This document shows, piece after piece, positions 25,751 to 34,950 of a stretch of 43,902 bases of DNA. Positions within the stretch are counted from its first letter, which is position 1, and each line of letters opens with the position of its first letter. The notes below the pieces were generated by a model. It was not told where the DNA came from. It worked only from the letters and a program-made list of their open reading frames with translations, and did no database searches. The DNA lies in contig CAZJEW010000007.1 in NCBI GenBank assembly GCA_964545285.1, positions 1 to 43,902 on the forward strand, written 5' to 3'. The position numbers were made by a program, and so were the translations under genes. Source of the stretch: CAG-1000 sp964545285. GTDB lineage: Bacteria; Bacillota_I; Bacilli_A; RF39; UBA660.

Positions 25751-27209
25751 TGTTTATTAATTAATATTAACGAAACAATTGTTATTATTCCAAAAAGAAT
25801 TATTGGTAAATATTTAAAAACATTTGTTTCTTTTTTTTCTTCAGTAATTTTTTCATTATTTGTTACGTTTTCACCATGTACAACAATATTTATATTGATA
25901 CTTTGACCATCATAGTTATATTTTAATGAACTTGTTCCACTACTTAAGGCATATAGTCCATCACTTTTTATTTCGAATATATTTAAATTAGATAATTGTA
26001 TATAATTTTCTAATTTATTAATTGTTATTTCTTTTATATCATTAGATTTAAAATGTAATTTGATTTCTATTTCTAATTTATCACCTATATTGTATGTATA
26101 TATTTTTTTAGATGATGTTATTTTTGTAACATAATCTTCTGTTGATAAATATTCCCACCAATTATTTGAATAACCATCTTTGGTTCTTCCTTCTGTATGA
26201 GGTATTAAACTAAACCACCATCTATGATGCATTCTAGCAGCAGAAAACAAATTATTAGTATAAGGAACCCAAATACTACTATTGACGTAAGTTGTTTTAC
26301 CAGTAATATTTGGATAATTATTCCACTCATCATAAGAACTGTTAACATTGCTCTGGTTTTGCCAATCATAATCGTCACTACTATTTGGAGCAAAATGCAT
26401 ATTGCCTACTGAAGCATAGCCAGGAGAAGCATAATTATTTAATGTAAATCTTTCCCATAAATTCAAATCATTAATATCAAAATTAGTTAATGAATCTTTT
26501 TCATAAGAATTATAACGTGTTGTAAATACGTTACTTAATATAGATTCAGCTGCATGTCCAAAACTTTCTAAATTAACATCTCTTCTTGCAATGGATATAT
26601 TCATTATTTTAAAATTCTTACAATTTAAATATATAGATTCTCCATTCATCCAATATGCGTTATTACCTGCAATTAAAGATTCATATATACTTGTTGGATA
26701 TATTGGATCAGAATTTAGTAACCATACTTCATCAAACTCATTATTATTTCTTCTTTCTTCTAAATTATATTTATTAATAATATAGTCATAATCAAAATTA
26801 TATAATCCATTAGAGATTATCCTACTATCTTTTATGCTATTTATCCAACCATATTTCATAATATCTAACCATGTATCCTCGTCAAAAGAATATGATGATC
26901 CGGTTAAATTATTAATCTTGTTTTTATATTTTGGAAATTCATTTAAATATTCTCTTTTTACTATTTCAATTTTCAAAGTATTATGTGAAGTATATTCTAA
27001 ATCTTCTATTATTTCATTAACTGCTAAAGTTGAATCTTGATTTAAACATACACTAGCTTTTTTATTTCTACAACTGATTCCACCAATAGTTCCTTTGGTA
27101 AGAGTTGGATCTATTTCAATCAACAATACTTTTACTTTATATTCTGATGCATTTATAGATACAATATTAAACATAATAAAAACAATAATATTCTTAATAT
27201 TCTTTTCAT
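25732..27209 (-). pseudogene. Secreted, membrane-anchored protein of unknown function; signal peptide frameshifted
   Basis: The continuous frame (ATG 27174, 480 residues) begins inside a signal peptide. The real ribosome site (AGGAAGG, 27214-27220) and ATG 27209 are in another frame: MKRILRILLFLLCLILYL then stop. Adding one T to the T5 run at 27178-27182 joins them into MKRILRILLFFIMFNIVSIN followed by AS, an ideal signal peptide. The mature protein has a conserved-looking middle (SFGHAAESILSNVF; NMHFAPNSSDDYDW; DEWNNYPNITGK; MHHRWWFSLIPHTEGR; NNWWEYLS), a beta-sandwich-like region and a C-terminal membrane helix. I associate that middle with a widespread secreted domain of unknown function; no enzyme activity can be named. 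It could be phase-off, a pseudogene or a sequencing error. Confidence 0.7.
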
Positions 27210-27270
27210 AATACCTTCCTATTATATTTTAACATATAATTAAATTTATTTAATTTTTTTATAAAAATCA

Positions 27271-27299
27271 TTGACAAACCAACCTTTTTACTTTAATAT
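27271..27299 (+). promoter_or_regulatory. Strong consensus promoter driving the RNA candidate
   Basis: Perfect TTGACA (27271-27276), 17-base spacer and TAATAT (27294-27299) on plus. No protein frame follows on that strand; a set of hairpins does. Confidence 0.8.
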
Positions 27300-27303
27300 A
27301 TAG

Positions 27304-27439
27304 AATTACCAATTCACTATTAGGCGAATTGGTGCTAGTATCACACTAGCCAACCCCTTTTTATTCTTTTTTCCGGACTGTGCTCAGGGGGCGCAGTCCT
27401 ATTTATTTGCATTTTAAAAGGAGATTACTCTCCTTTTTT
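27304..27439 (+). ncRNA. Structured small RNA candidate, about 110-135 nt
   Basis: Starting about seven bases after the -10, the plus strand has hairpin 1 ACCAATTC/GAATTGGT (27308-27315 with 27326-27333), hairpin 2 GCTAGT/ACTAGC (27334-27339 with 27345-27350), a pyrimidine-rich linker with CCCCT (27354-27358), and hairpin 3 GGACTGTGC/GCGCAGTCC (27375-27383 with 27391-27399), with loop TCAGGGG. AGGGG in that loop can pair with CCCCT, a pseudoknot. TTGG of hairpin 1 can instead extend hairpin 2 by pairing with CCAA (27350-27353), so two folds compete. A 9-bp hairpin with a T6 tail (27416-27439) ends it. The region is GC-richer than its surroundings. I do not recognise a known RNA family. Confidence 0.65.
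27416..27439. terminator. Bidirectional terminator of the RNA candidate and nifJ
   Basis: AAAAGGAGA (27416-27424), loop TTAC, TCTCCTTTT with T6 on plus; on minus the same hairpin includes the nifJ stop codon and is followed by TTTTAAAA, weaker. Confidence 0.75.
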
Positions 27440-30400
27440 ATTTGTTTCTAATTCCTTATAATAATTATATCTTTCTTTAGAATGATTAATATTTTCTTCA
27501 TACAATTTTTCATATTCATCTTTATTTTTAACTTCTAAGTTTTTGTATCTAAGTTCATGTTTAAAAACAGTTTCATAGTTATTAAAGTCAGGTTCTTTTG
27601 AATCGATTATTAGTTTATCGTCAATGGGATTATATCTCATAAGTAAATTATATCCTACCTCTACTAATAATTTTTGCTCATCAATTGAATTAGTAAGTCC
27701 ACCATGAATTCCTTGTTCAATACATGGAGAATAAGCTATAACCAAAGAAGGTCCATTATGTTCATAAGCTTCTTTAAAAACTTTTAATGTTTGCATCATA
27801 TTTGCACCCATCGATATAGAAGAGACATATACATTAGGAATTAACATAGCAATTCTAAACAAATCTTTTTTTGACTCAAGTTTTCCAGTTGATGCGAATT
27901 CAGCAACACTTCCAGTTCTAGTTGATTTGGATTTTTGACCGCCAGTATTGGAATAAACTTCTGTATCAAGAACTAATATATTTATATTTTCATTGCTATG
28001 TAATACATGATCTAATCCACCATAACCAATATCATATGCCCATCCATCTCCACCTAATATCCATACTTTCCTTGAGGGTATATAATCAATTAAATTTCTA
28101 AGTTCGCTCGGAATATCTGAATTATTTAGTTTATCTTTAATTGCATATGTTAAAGAATCATCTTCCATATTATCAATCCATTCTTTAAATGTTGCTTTTG
28201 TTTCAGAATCTACATTATCTCTAGTTTCATACATTATTTTTTTAACTTTATTTCTTATATTTTTATATGATTCGTGAATTCCAAAACCAAATTCGGCGTT
28301 GTCTTCAAACAATGAATTTATCCAAGGAATTTTATATGGGGTTAATGGCAAACTTCCACCATATATTGAAGAACAACCAGTAGCATTTGCGATTACAATA
28401 TTCTTTCCATATAATTCAGTTAATATTTTTATATAACCCGCTTCTCCACAACCAGCACATGCGCCACTAAATTCAAAATATGGTTTTTGAAAACTAACTC
28501 CTTTAATAGTAAACTTATTAAATGGTGTATTATTCTCTATATTATTAAATAATCTATCACTTATTTTATCTAATCTTTCTTCATACTTTCCTTCAGTCAA
28601 TGCTTTATTACCATTCTTTCCAGGGCATGAACCTATGCATAGACCACAGCCCGTGCAATTTGCTTCATTTACAGAAATATAAAAGTTTTTATTATCTTCG
28701 CCAATGCTTGGTATAGTTTCACTTTTATCTATATGAGATTCTATAAGTTCATTATCAGTAAGTGAAAAAGGTCTTATAACGGCATGAGGACAAACGAATG
28801 AACATTGATTGCAACTGATACAATTTTCTTTACACCATTTAGGAACAAATGGTGATATTTTTCTTTTATCTGAAGATGCTATACCACCTTCAAATGTTCC
28901 ATCTTTATGCTCAATAAAATCTGATACTTTAAGATTATCGCCTCTTCTATATAATATTTCATTCATAATATTTAATTTTGATTCTTTTTCAACATCTAAT
29001 GTAAATATTCTTGTATTTACTTCTTCTAAATATTTTAAAGATTCTTCAATAGCATTAATATTATTTTCTACAACTTCTTTTCCTTTTGATCCATATGTTT
29101 TTTCAATAAGTTTTTTAAATTCATCTATATCAGTATTTTTTGAACCTATAAGTTTTAACATATAATTACACATTATATTATTAATTTTTCCTTTTAAATT
29201 ATATTTATCATTTAACTCAGTTAAATTTGCAACATATACTTTTATATTGTTATCAAGTATTTGTTTTTTATTTTCATTTGTTAATAGATTGTTTAATTCA
29301 TTATCATTTAATGAAGTGTTAATTAATAGCAAAGAATTTTGTTTAATATTTTCTAATACATTATATTTACTTAAGTATACATCTTTAGAGACAACTATAA
29401 AATCAGGATTTGTTAAAAAGTAAGGTGCTTTGATTTTTGAAGGGCCTACTCTTAAATGAGATATAGTTACTCCTCCGCTTTTCTTTGAATCATATTCGAA
29501 ATATCCTTGAACATAAGTATTTTCCTTATCTCCTAGTACTTTCATAAAATTCTTTGATGCTCCAACCATTCCATCTGATCCAAATCCCCATACTTTAATT
29601 TCTTTATAATCAGTTTTAATATTTATTTTTTTAGGTTCTAGACTTAAATGTGTCAAATCATCTGTAATACCAATTGTAAAGTGATTTTTAGGGTTATATT
29701 CAAACAAATTATAATAGACTGCATTAATATCATCAGGTGATACATTTTTTGAAGATAATCCATATCTACCTCCATATATAGCTATATTATTTTTTTGTAA
29801 GGCTAGAACAACATCTAAATATAAAGGTTCCCCAATACTGCCTGCTTCTTTAGTTCTATCAAGAACTGCGATAGTATCAACAGTATCTGGAATAACATCT
29901 AATAAATATTTACTGCTAAAAGGTCTATACAAATGAACCTCTATCATACCCACTCTAGTATTATCTTTATTTAGTTCATCTACAACACTTCTTATTGTGT
30001 CACATACACTTCCCATAGCGATAATAATATGTGTTGCATTTTTAGAACCATAATATTCAAATGGTTTATAATTTGTTGAAGCTATTTTATTAATTTTAGA
30101 CATATATTTATTTACTATATCAGGCATATCATCATAATATTTATTTCTTACTTCAGTATTTTGGAAATATACATCTCCATTTTCTGCAGTACCTCTTGTA
30201 ATTTCTTTTCCTAAATTTAAAGCTCTATTTTTAAATTCATCTATTTTCTTAAAAGAAACTAGTTTTAATATTTCACTTTCATCAATTAAACTTACTTTAT
30301 TAAGTTCATGACTTGTTCTAAATCCATCAAAAAAATGTAAAAAAGGAAGACTACCTTCTATAGCACTTAAATGAGATACTATGCTCATATAATATGCATC

Positions 30401-30835
30401 TTCAACTGAAGAAGAAGATAGCATACAAAAACCAGTACTTCGTGTAGCATATATATCTTGATGATCTCCAAATATAGAAAGAGCATGAGTCGCTAAACTT
30501 CTAGCAGCAACATGTATAACGCAAGGTAACATTTCTCCAGCAATTTTATACATTGTTGGTATCATTAGTAATAAACCTTGTGATGCTGTAAACGTAGTTC
30601 CTAAACTCCCTGATTGTAAAGCACCATGTGTTACAGCTGCAGCACCCGCTTCACTTTGCATTTCTATTACTTTAACACTATCTCCATATAAATTCTTTTT
30701 TCCCTGACCACTCCATTTATCTATTAAACTAGCCATTGGACTAGCAGGCGTAATAGGATATATTCCACATAATTCACTAAATAAATATGCACCCATTGCA
30801 CATGCTTCATTTCCATCTATTGTATAATCTTTCAT
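27425..30835 (-). CDS. nifJ: Pyruvate:ferredoxin (flavodoxin) oxidoreductase
   Basis: 1136 residues, a fused homodimer-type PFOR that converts pyruvate and CoA to acetyl-CoA, CO2 and reduced ferredoxin with TPP. Order of parts: pyrimidine-binding domain (GNEACAMGAYLFSELCGIYPITPASPMA), gamma-type domain, the two-cluster ferredoxin domain (CISCNQCSFVCPHAVIRP near 668 and CTGCGLCIGSCPGKNG near 725), the proximal-cluster ligands in SGACAGCGE near 795, and the TPP site GGDGWAYDIGYGGLDH near 935 with DTEVYSNTGGQKSKST. AGGAGTG precedes the ATG; TATAAT lies at 30853-30858. Central enzyme for anaerobic energy metabolism; the ferredoxin at 3 kb may be its acceptor. Confidence 0.96.
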   Translation of the reverse strand: MKDYTIDGNEACAMGAYLFSELCGIYPITPASPMASLIDKWSGQGKKNLYGDSVKVIEMQSEAGAAAVTHGALQSGSLGTTFTASQGLLLMIPTMYKIAGEMLPCVIHVAARSLATHALSIFGDHQDIYATRSTGFCMLSSSSVEDAYYMSIVSHLSAIEGSLPFLHFFDGFRTSHELNKVSLIDESEILKLVSFKKIDEFKNRALNLGKEITRGTAENGDVYFQNTEVRNKYYDDMPDIVNKYMSKINKIASTNYKPFEYYGSKNATHIIIAMGSVCDTIRSVVDELNKDNTRVGMIEVHLYRPFSSKYLLDVIPDTVDTIAVLDRTKEAGSIGEPLYLDVVLALQKNNIAIYGGRYGLSSKNVSPDDINAVYYNLFEYNPKNHFTIGITDDLTHLSLEPKKINIKTDYKEIKVWGFGSDGMVGASKNFMKVLGDKENTYVQGYFEYDSKKSGGVTISHLRVGPSKIKAPYFLTNPDFIVVSKDVYLSKYNVLENIKQNSLLLINTSLNDNELNNLLTNENKKQILDNNIKVYVANLTELNDKYNLKGKINNIMCNYMLKLIGSKNTDIDEFKKLIEKTYGSKGKEVVENNINAIEESLKYLEEVNTRIFTLDVEKESKLNIMNEILYRRGDNLKVSDFIEHKDGTFEGGIASSDKRKISPFVPKWCKENCISCNQCSFVCPHAVIRPFSLTDNELIESHIDKSETIPSIGEDNKNFYISVNEANCTGCGLCIGSCPGKNGNKALTEGKYEERLDKISDRLFNNIENNTPFNKFTIKGVSFQKPYFEFSGACAGCGEAGYIKILTELYGKNIVIANATGCSSIYGGSLPLTPYKIPWINSLFEDNAEFGFGIHESYKNIRNKVKKIMYETRDNVDSETKATFKEWIDNMEDDSLTYAIKDKLNNSDIPSELRNLIDYIPSRKVWILGGDGWAYDIGYGGLDHVLHSNENINILVLDTEVYSNTGGQKSKSTRTGSVAEFASTGKLESKKDLFRIAMLIPNVYVSSISMGANMMQTLKVFKEAYEHNGPSLVIAYSPCIEQGIHGGLTNSIDEQKLLVEVGYNLLMRYNPIDDKLIIDSKEPDFNNYETVFKHELRYKNLEVKNKDEYEKLYEENINHSKERYNYYKELETNKKGE

Positions 30836-30911
30836 AACACACTCCTATTTTTATTATACAACAAAAAACAAATAAAAAATAATTATTAATTTAAAAAATG
30901 TAATATCGAAA

Positions 30912-32609
30912 TTAATTTGTACTGATTAAATAAGGTGCTCCAATAGTACCATTTCCATTTGTTATTGTAGAATTAAATGAAATTGAAATAGTTGGGAATA
31001 CATTATAACTATTAAATACATACCCATTGCCTAAATACCCACCTGAATACATTACCCAATTACGCGAGATACTAGAATCATATCTAAATGGGCTCATTGT
31101 CCAATAATAATTATTTGTATACAAAAAATATGATTGATTTCCAGTTCCATAAATTCCACCAGCATAAAACTCTTCATCGGCTGTAATCAAACCTATTGGA
31201 TAAGTAAGTTTATTATTACCGTATCCATTTGTTCCACCATTTTCCACACTTAAAGTAAATTTGTCATTATTTTGTGTACACTTGTATTGTGGATTTGCAT
31301 TAGAATTAACTGTCCATGACGTTTCTGATACAATTCTTTCAGAAGCACCATAAAAAGTTAGATTAGTTCCAAAACCACTTTTAGTATTACTTACATTTCC
31401 AATTTTATCTTTAAGCGATATATATCTATCATTGCAATAAATTACATTTTTTATTAAGTTCGTAACATTTGTTCCCTGATTTAGTATATTTGTTTGATAC
31501 CATGATTCTAATAATGATTTAATTGTACTTTCATAAGTATTCGTTTGTGCTTGCTCTGAAGAAGTTGTTTTTGTTGATCCACCACACATTGTTGTTGAAC
31601 TACATTCGTTAGCTATCCCCATCATATATCCTACATAGGCATTATCTCCATATGTTGAATTGAATTTGATACTTGTAAGAGATGTTGGAGCTGATGCAGT
31701 TGCAGAACAGGTATTATCTGTTGATGTTCCCCAATAAAATAATTTTACACTTCCATCTTCATTTGTTCTTATTATTTTCCAACAAAATCCTCCAAATATT
31801 ACATAGTTGTTTGTTACTGCTCCTCTATAATAATATACTCTCTTACCATCTTCTGTTTTTGAAGTGTCGATTGTATAGTATAATCCTTTCCCGTTTGTAT
31901 CGCTACTTATATTTGTAAAATTTATTCCTGTGTTTGCTGTTACATATGGGCTACTTACGTTATCTGCATATGATACATTATCAGTTAATACTTTACATTT
32001 TAAATTAGTATCAGTGCTATCACATTCTTCATACCATTTACTACATGCATTTTCATATCTTGTGTCACTTCCAATTACTTTTACTATTGCAGATAAAGAA
32101 TTAGCTAACATTGATGATTGATCTACTCCTTCTGCATAACTTATCCATATATATAATGTAAATGTTTGTGTTTCATTCGGTTCTAAAAATGCTCCTTCTA
32201 ACAATATTAAGTCTTCTGTCGTTGAGGCACCATAAAAATCTCCTATTTTTGATAATCCATCTGATGATACTATTTTATATTTAAAATATTGTGATTTTAA
32301 TGCATCTGGAATACTTGTTATATTTAATGTTACTGTTGCACACACATTTAGTGTACTACTTGATGGATTTGTTACTGTAAATGTTTTACTGAATGCTTGA
32401 GTTTCATAATATTCATCATATATTGGTGATAAATTGCTAATACTTACCACAGAATCAGATAATGTTAATGAAAATTTTCCTGTTAATACCCCGCTACTAT
32501 TAGCTGGGCCTCCTATTACATTTACACCAAAATAAGCGAGAGTTAATGTTAAAACTCCTGCTAATAACAGCATAACCATAACAATTATATACTTTCTTTT
32601 TATTACCAT
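30912..32609 (-). CDS. Large exported surface protein with DUF6273-like C-terminal domain
   Basis: 565 residues. The N-terminus has a basic start and one hydrophobic segment (about 6-27, YIIVMVMLLLAGVLTLTLAYFG), reminiscent of the TasA-like/SipW-processed leader, then a beta-sandwich segment (residues 35-190; FSLTLSDSVVSISNL, KTFTVTNPSSSTLNVCATVTL). After a Cys-containing linker, residues 260-565 look like the DUF6273/FISUMP C-lectin-like fold: YVIFGGFCWKIIRTNEDGSV, KNVIYCNDRY, YYWTMSPFRYDS, and the terminal FPTISISF. Many Cys residues (about ten). There is no LPxTG. The start has only a weak ribosome site (TAGG); TATAAT lies at 32628-32633. Probably an adhesin or matrix protein; the function is unknown. 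Confidence 0.7.
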   Translation of the reverse strand: MVIKRKYIIVMVMLLLAGVLTLTLAYFGVNVIGGPANSSGVLTGKFSLTLSDSVVSISNLSPIYDEYYETQAFSKTFTVTNPSSSTLNVCATVTLNITSIPDALKSQYFKYKIVSSDGLSKIGDFYGASTTEDLILLEGAFLEPNETQTFTLYIWISYAEGVDQSSMLANSLSAIVKVIGSDTRYENACSKWYEECDSTDTNLKCKVLTDNVSYADNVSSPYVTANTGINFTNISSDTNGKGLYYTIDTSKTEDGKRVYYYRGAVTNNYVIFGGFCWKIIRTNEDGSVKLFYWGTSTDNTCSATASAPTSLTSIKFNSTYGDNAYVGYMMGIANECSSTTMCGGSTKTTSSEQAQTNTYESTIKSLLESWYQTNILNQGTNVTNLIKNVIYCNDRYISLKDKIGNVSNTKSGFGTNLTFYGASERIVSETSWTVNSNANPQYKCTQNNDKFTLSVENGGTNGYGNNKLTYPIGLITADEEFYAGGIYGTGNQSYFLYTNNYYWTMSPFRYDSSISRNWVMYSGGYLGNGYVFNSYNVFPTISISFNSTITNGNGTIGAPYLISTN

Positions 32610-32686
32610 TTTATAGCCTATATAAGTATTATAATATAAAATATGTAAAAATTAAAGTTTTTATTTCTTTTGCTTTATTAATAAGT

Positions 32687-33079
32687 TTAATATATTAATT
32701 TATTTTTTTCCAAATTAATTATTTGAAATACTTGGCATCTTGTAGTAATACCATCTATTTTTATTCCATTTATATTATTAATTATTTGTTCTTCTAAAGA
32801 TAAATTATTAGAAAATTTCTCTATTAATTCATTAATGTTTTTTGCATAATATTTTTTGTCATTTATTATATAACTTAATACTTTAATGTTATTTTCTTTT
32901 AATATGTTATTTAATTTATGTGAATTTATATTTTTGAAATATATTGTATAATAATTTTCTTCATATATATCATCTACATTATATAGAGTTTTTAAATCAC
33001 TATTTGAATCTATTTCATTTAAATTAAATATAAAAAATAATAATAGAAAAATTGCGAATTTAAAAACTATATTTTTTAT
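32687..33079 (-). CDS. Small exported protein, probable ATA start
   Basis: About 130 residues: a signal peptide or anchor (KNIVFKFAIFLLLFFIFNLN), then a soluble alpha/beta domain of about 105 residues (YYTIYFKNINSHKLNNILKE, LSYIINDKKYYAKNI, GIKIDGITTRCQ) with one Cys. The ribosome site AGGTGAT (33084-33090) is followed after four bases by ATA at 33077-33079. The same AGGTGAT-N4 spacing precedes ATG in yutD, rmuC and uppP. The only alternative, GTG 33088, lies inside the ribosome site. I do not recognise the family. Confidence 0.6.
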   Translation of the reverse strand: MKNIVFKFAIFLLLFFIFNLNEIDSNSDLKTLYNVDDIYEENYYTIYFKNINSHKLNNILKENNIKVLSYIINDKKYYAKNINELIEKFSNNLSLEEQIINNINGIKIDGITTRCQVFQIINLEKNKLIY

Positions 33080-33144
33080 AAAAATCACCTATTATTATTA
33101 TGATTCATTATAATTAATATAGTTTTCCAATTGTTGGTAATTAG

Positions 33145-34950
33145 TTAATTCTTAAATTGAGAATTATAAAGTTCAGCATAGAATCCATTCTTTTTCATTA
33201 GTTCCTTATGATTTCCTTGTTCAATAATATTTCCTTCATTCATAACTAATATTATGTCAGCATTTTTAATTGTTGATAATCTGTGAGCAATTATAAATGA
33301 TGTTCTTCCTTCTGTTAATTTATCCATTGCTTTTTGTACTAATTCTTCAGTTCTTGTATCTACAGAGGATGTAGCCTCATCAAGAATAAGTAATGGAGCA
33401 TTTTCTATCATACCTCTTGCAATTGTTAATAATTGTTTTTGACCTGCTGATATTGATTCATTATCAGTTATGACATAATCTAAAGAATTTGGAAGTGATT
33501 TTATAAAATGATCTATACCTACTACTTTCAGTGCATTCCATATTTGTTCATCTGTAATATGTGTTTTATTATATTTTATATTATCTCTAATAGTACCATT
33601 AAATAGCCATGTATCTTGAAGAACCATTACAAATAAATTATGAATATTATCCCTTGATAATTTTTTAATTGATTTACCATCTATAATAATATCTCCATCA
33701 TTAATATCATAAAACTTCATTAATAAATTTACTATTGTTGTTTTTCCTGCTCCAGTTGGACCGACTATAGCTATTTTTTCACCAGGTTTTACCTTACAAG
33801 AGAAGTCTTTAATAACAATTTTATCTTCATTATATCCAAATTTCACATCATTAAAATCTATTTTCCCTTTTACATCTTCTTTATTTAGTTTATCCATATT
33901 TTCTTCTTTAACCATTCCTGGTTCACTCAAGAATTCAAATACTCTTTCTGATGCTGCTGATGTACTTTGTAATTGAGTTAAGCCTTGTGCTATTTGTGAT
34001 AAAGGACTTGTAAATAATCTTACATATATAATAAATGCTATTATTACTCCAAATGTAATGCTATTATTCATTACTAATAAGGCTCCTACAACACAAACTA
34101 CAACATAACTAAAATTGCCTATAAATCCCATAATAGATGGCATCATACCTGATAAAAATTGGCTCATTTTATTACACTCATACACATTGTCATTTAATGT
34201 ATCAAATTTTTCATTTGCTTCTTTTTCACCATTATATGCTTTAACTACATTATGAGATGAGTATATTTCTTCAATATGTCCATTTAATTTACCTAATTCC
34301 ACTTGTCTTCTTGTAAAATATTTTTGTGATTTCGACATTATTATAATTATTGCAACAAATCCTAAAATAGAAGATAATACTGCTGATAATGCTAATATAG
34401 CATTTGTAACAAACATCATTATTAAAGAGCCTATTAATAGTGTTATAGCTCCAACTAATTGTCCCAAACTTTGAGACATAGAAGTCCCTATAGTATCAAC
34501 ATCATTTGTAACTCTTGAGAGAATATCTCCATAACTATGAGTATCAAAATATTTAAGAGGTAATTTATTAATTTTAATTGATATTTCTTTTCTTAATTTC
34601 ATAGCATATTTATTTGAAATTGTTGCCATAATATAACTTTGTAAGAAATTAAATAAAGCACTACATAAATATAATATTAATAAAAATATAGTAATACTTT
34701 TAATAGTATCAAAATCCATTCCCACAAATAATCCGTTTTTTATAGTATCTGTTAAATCACTTATTTTATTGGGTCCAACTATAGATAAAATACTACTTAT
34801 AATAGAGAATAAAAATGCTGTAAATAATAAATATTTTAATTTATCTAAACTAGATAATATTTCTTTAATAGCCTTTTTAAAATCTTTTGGTTTTTCTATT
34901 GCTCCAGGTCCACCCATCATTGGTTTTCTATTTCTTGATCCATTATTCAT
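33145..34950 (-). CDS. ABC exporter subunit with canonical NBD
   Basis: 601 residues: six membrane helices (about 40-320) and a C-terminal nucleotide-binding domain with Walker A GPTGAGKTT, signature ISAGQKQ, Walker B LLILDEATSSVD (catalytic Glu present) and the H-loop IIAHRLS. It overlaps the partner gene by 8 bases (34943-34950) with GGAGGAATTAG upstream. The N-terminal leader is glycine/proline rich (MMGGPGAIEKPKD), typical of the LmrA/YheH-like second subunit of heterodimeric multidrug exporters. Regulated with the MarR gene upstream. Confidence 0.92.
   Translation of the reverse strand: MNNGSRNRKPMMGGPGAIEKPKDFKKAIKEILSSLDKLKYLLFTAFLFSIISSILSIVGPNKISDLTDTIKNGLFVGMDFDTIKSITIFLLILYLCSALFNFLQSYIMATISNKYAMKLRKEISIKINKLPLKYFDTHSYGDILSRVTNDVDTIGTSMSQSLGQLVGAITLLIGSLIMMFVTNAILALSAVLSSILGFVAIIIIMSKSQKYFTRRQVELGKLNGHIEEIYSSHNVVKAYNGEKEANEKFDTLNDNVYECNKMSQFLSGMMPSIMGFIGNFSYVVVCVVGALLVMNNSITFGVIIAFIIYVRLFTSPLSQIAQGLTQLQSTSAASERVFEFLSEPGMVKEENMDKLNKEDVKGKIDFNDVKFGYNEDKIVIKDFSCKVKPGEKIAIVGPTGAGKTTIVNLLMKFYDINDGDIIIDGKSIKKLSRDNIHNLFVMVLQDTWLFNGTIRDNIKYNKTHITDEQIWNALKVVGIDHFIKSLPNSLDYVITDNESISAGQKQLLTIARGMIENAPLLILDEATSSVDTRTEELVQKAMDKLTEGRTSFIIAHRLSTIKNADIILVMNEGNIIEQGNHKELMKKNGFYAELYNSQFKN

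Noticed and set aside
27340..27424. Reading the 27.3-27.4 kb hairpins as the nifJ terminator on minus only
   Set aside because: T-runs follow the stems on plus, and a consensus promoter points into them on plus.
33086..33088. GTG as start of the 130-residue exported protein
   Set aside because: It lies inside the AGGTGAT ribosome site and leaves no upstream SD.
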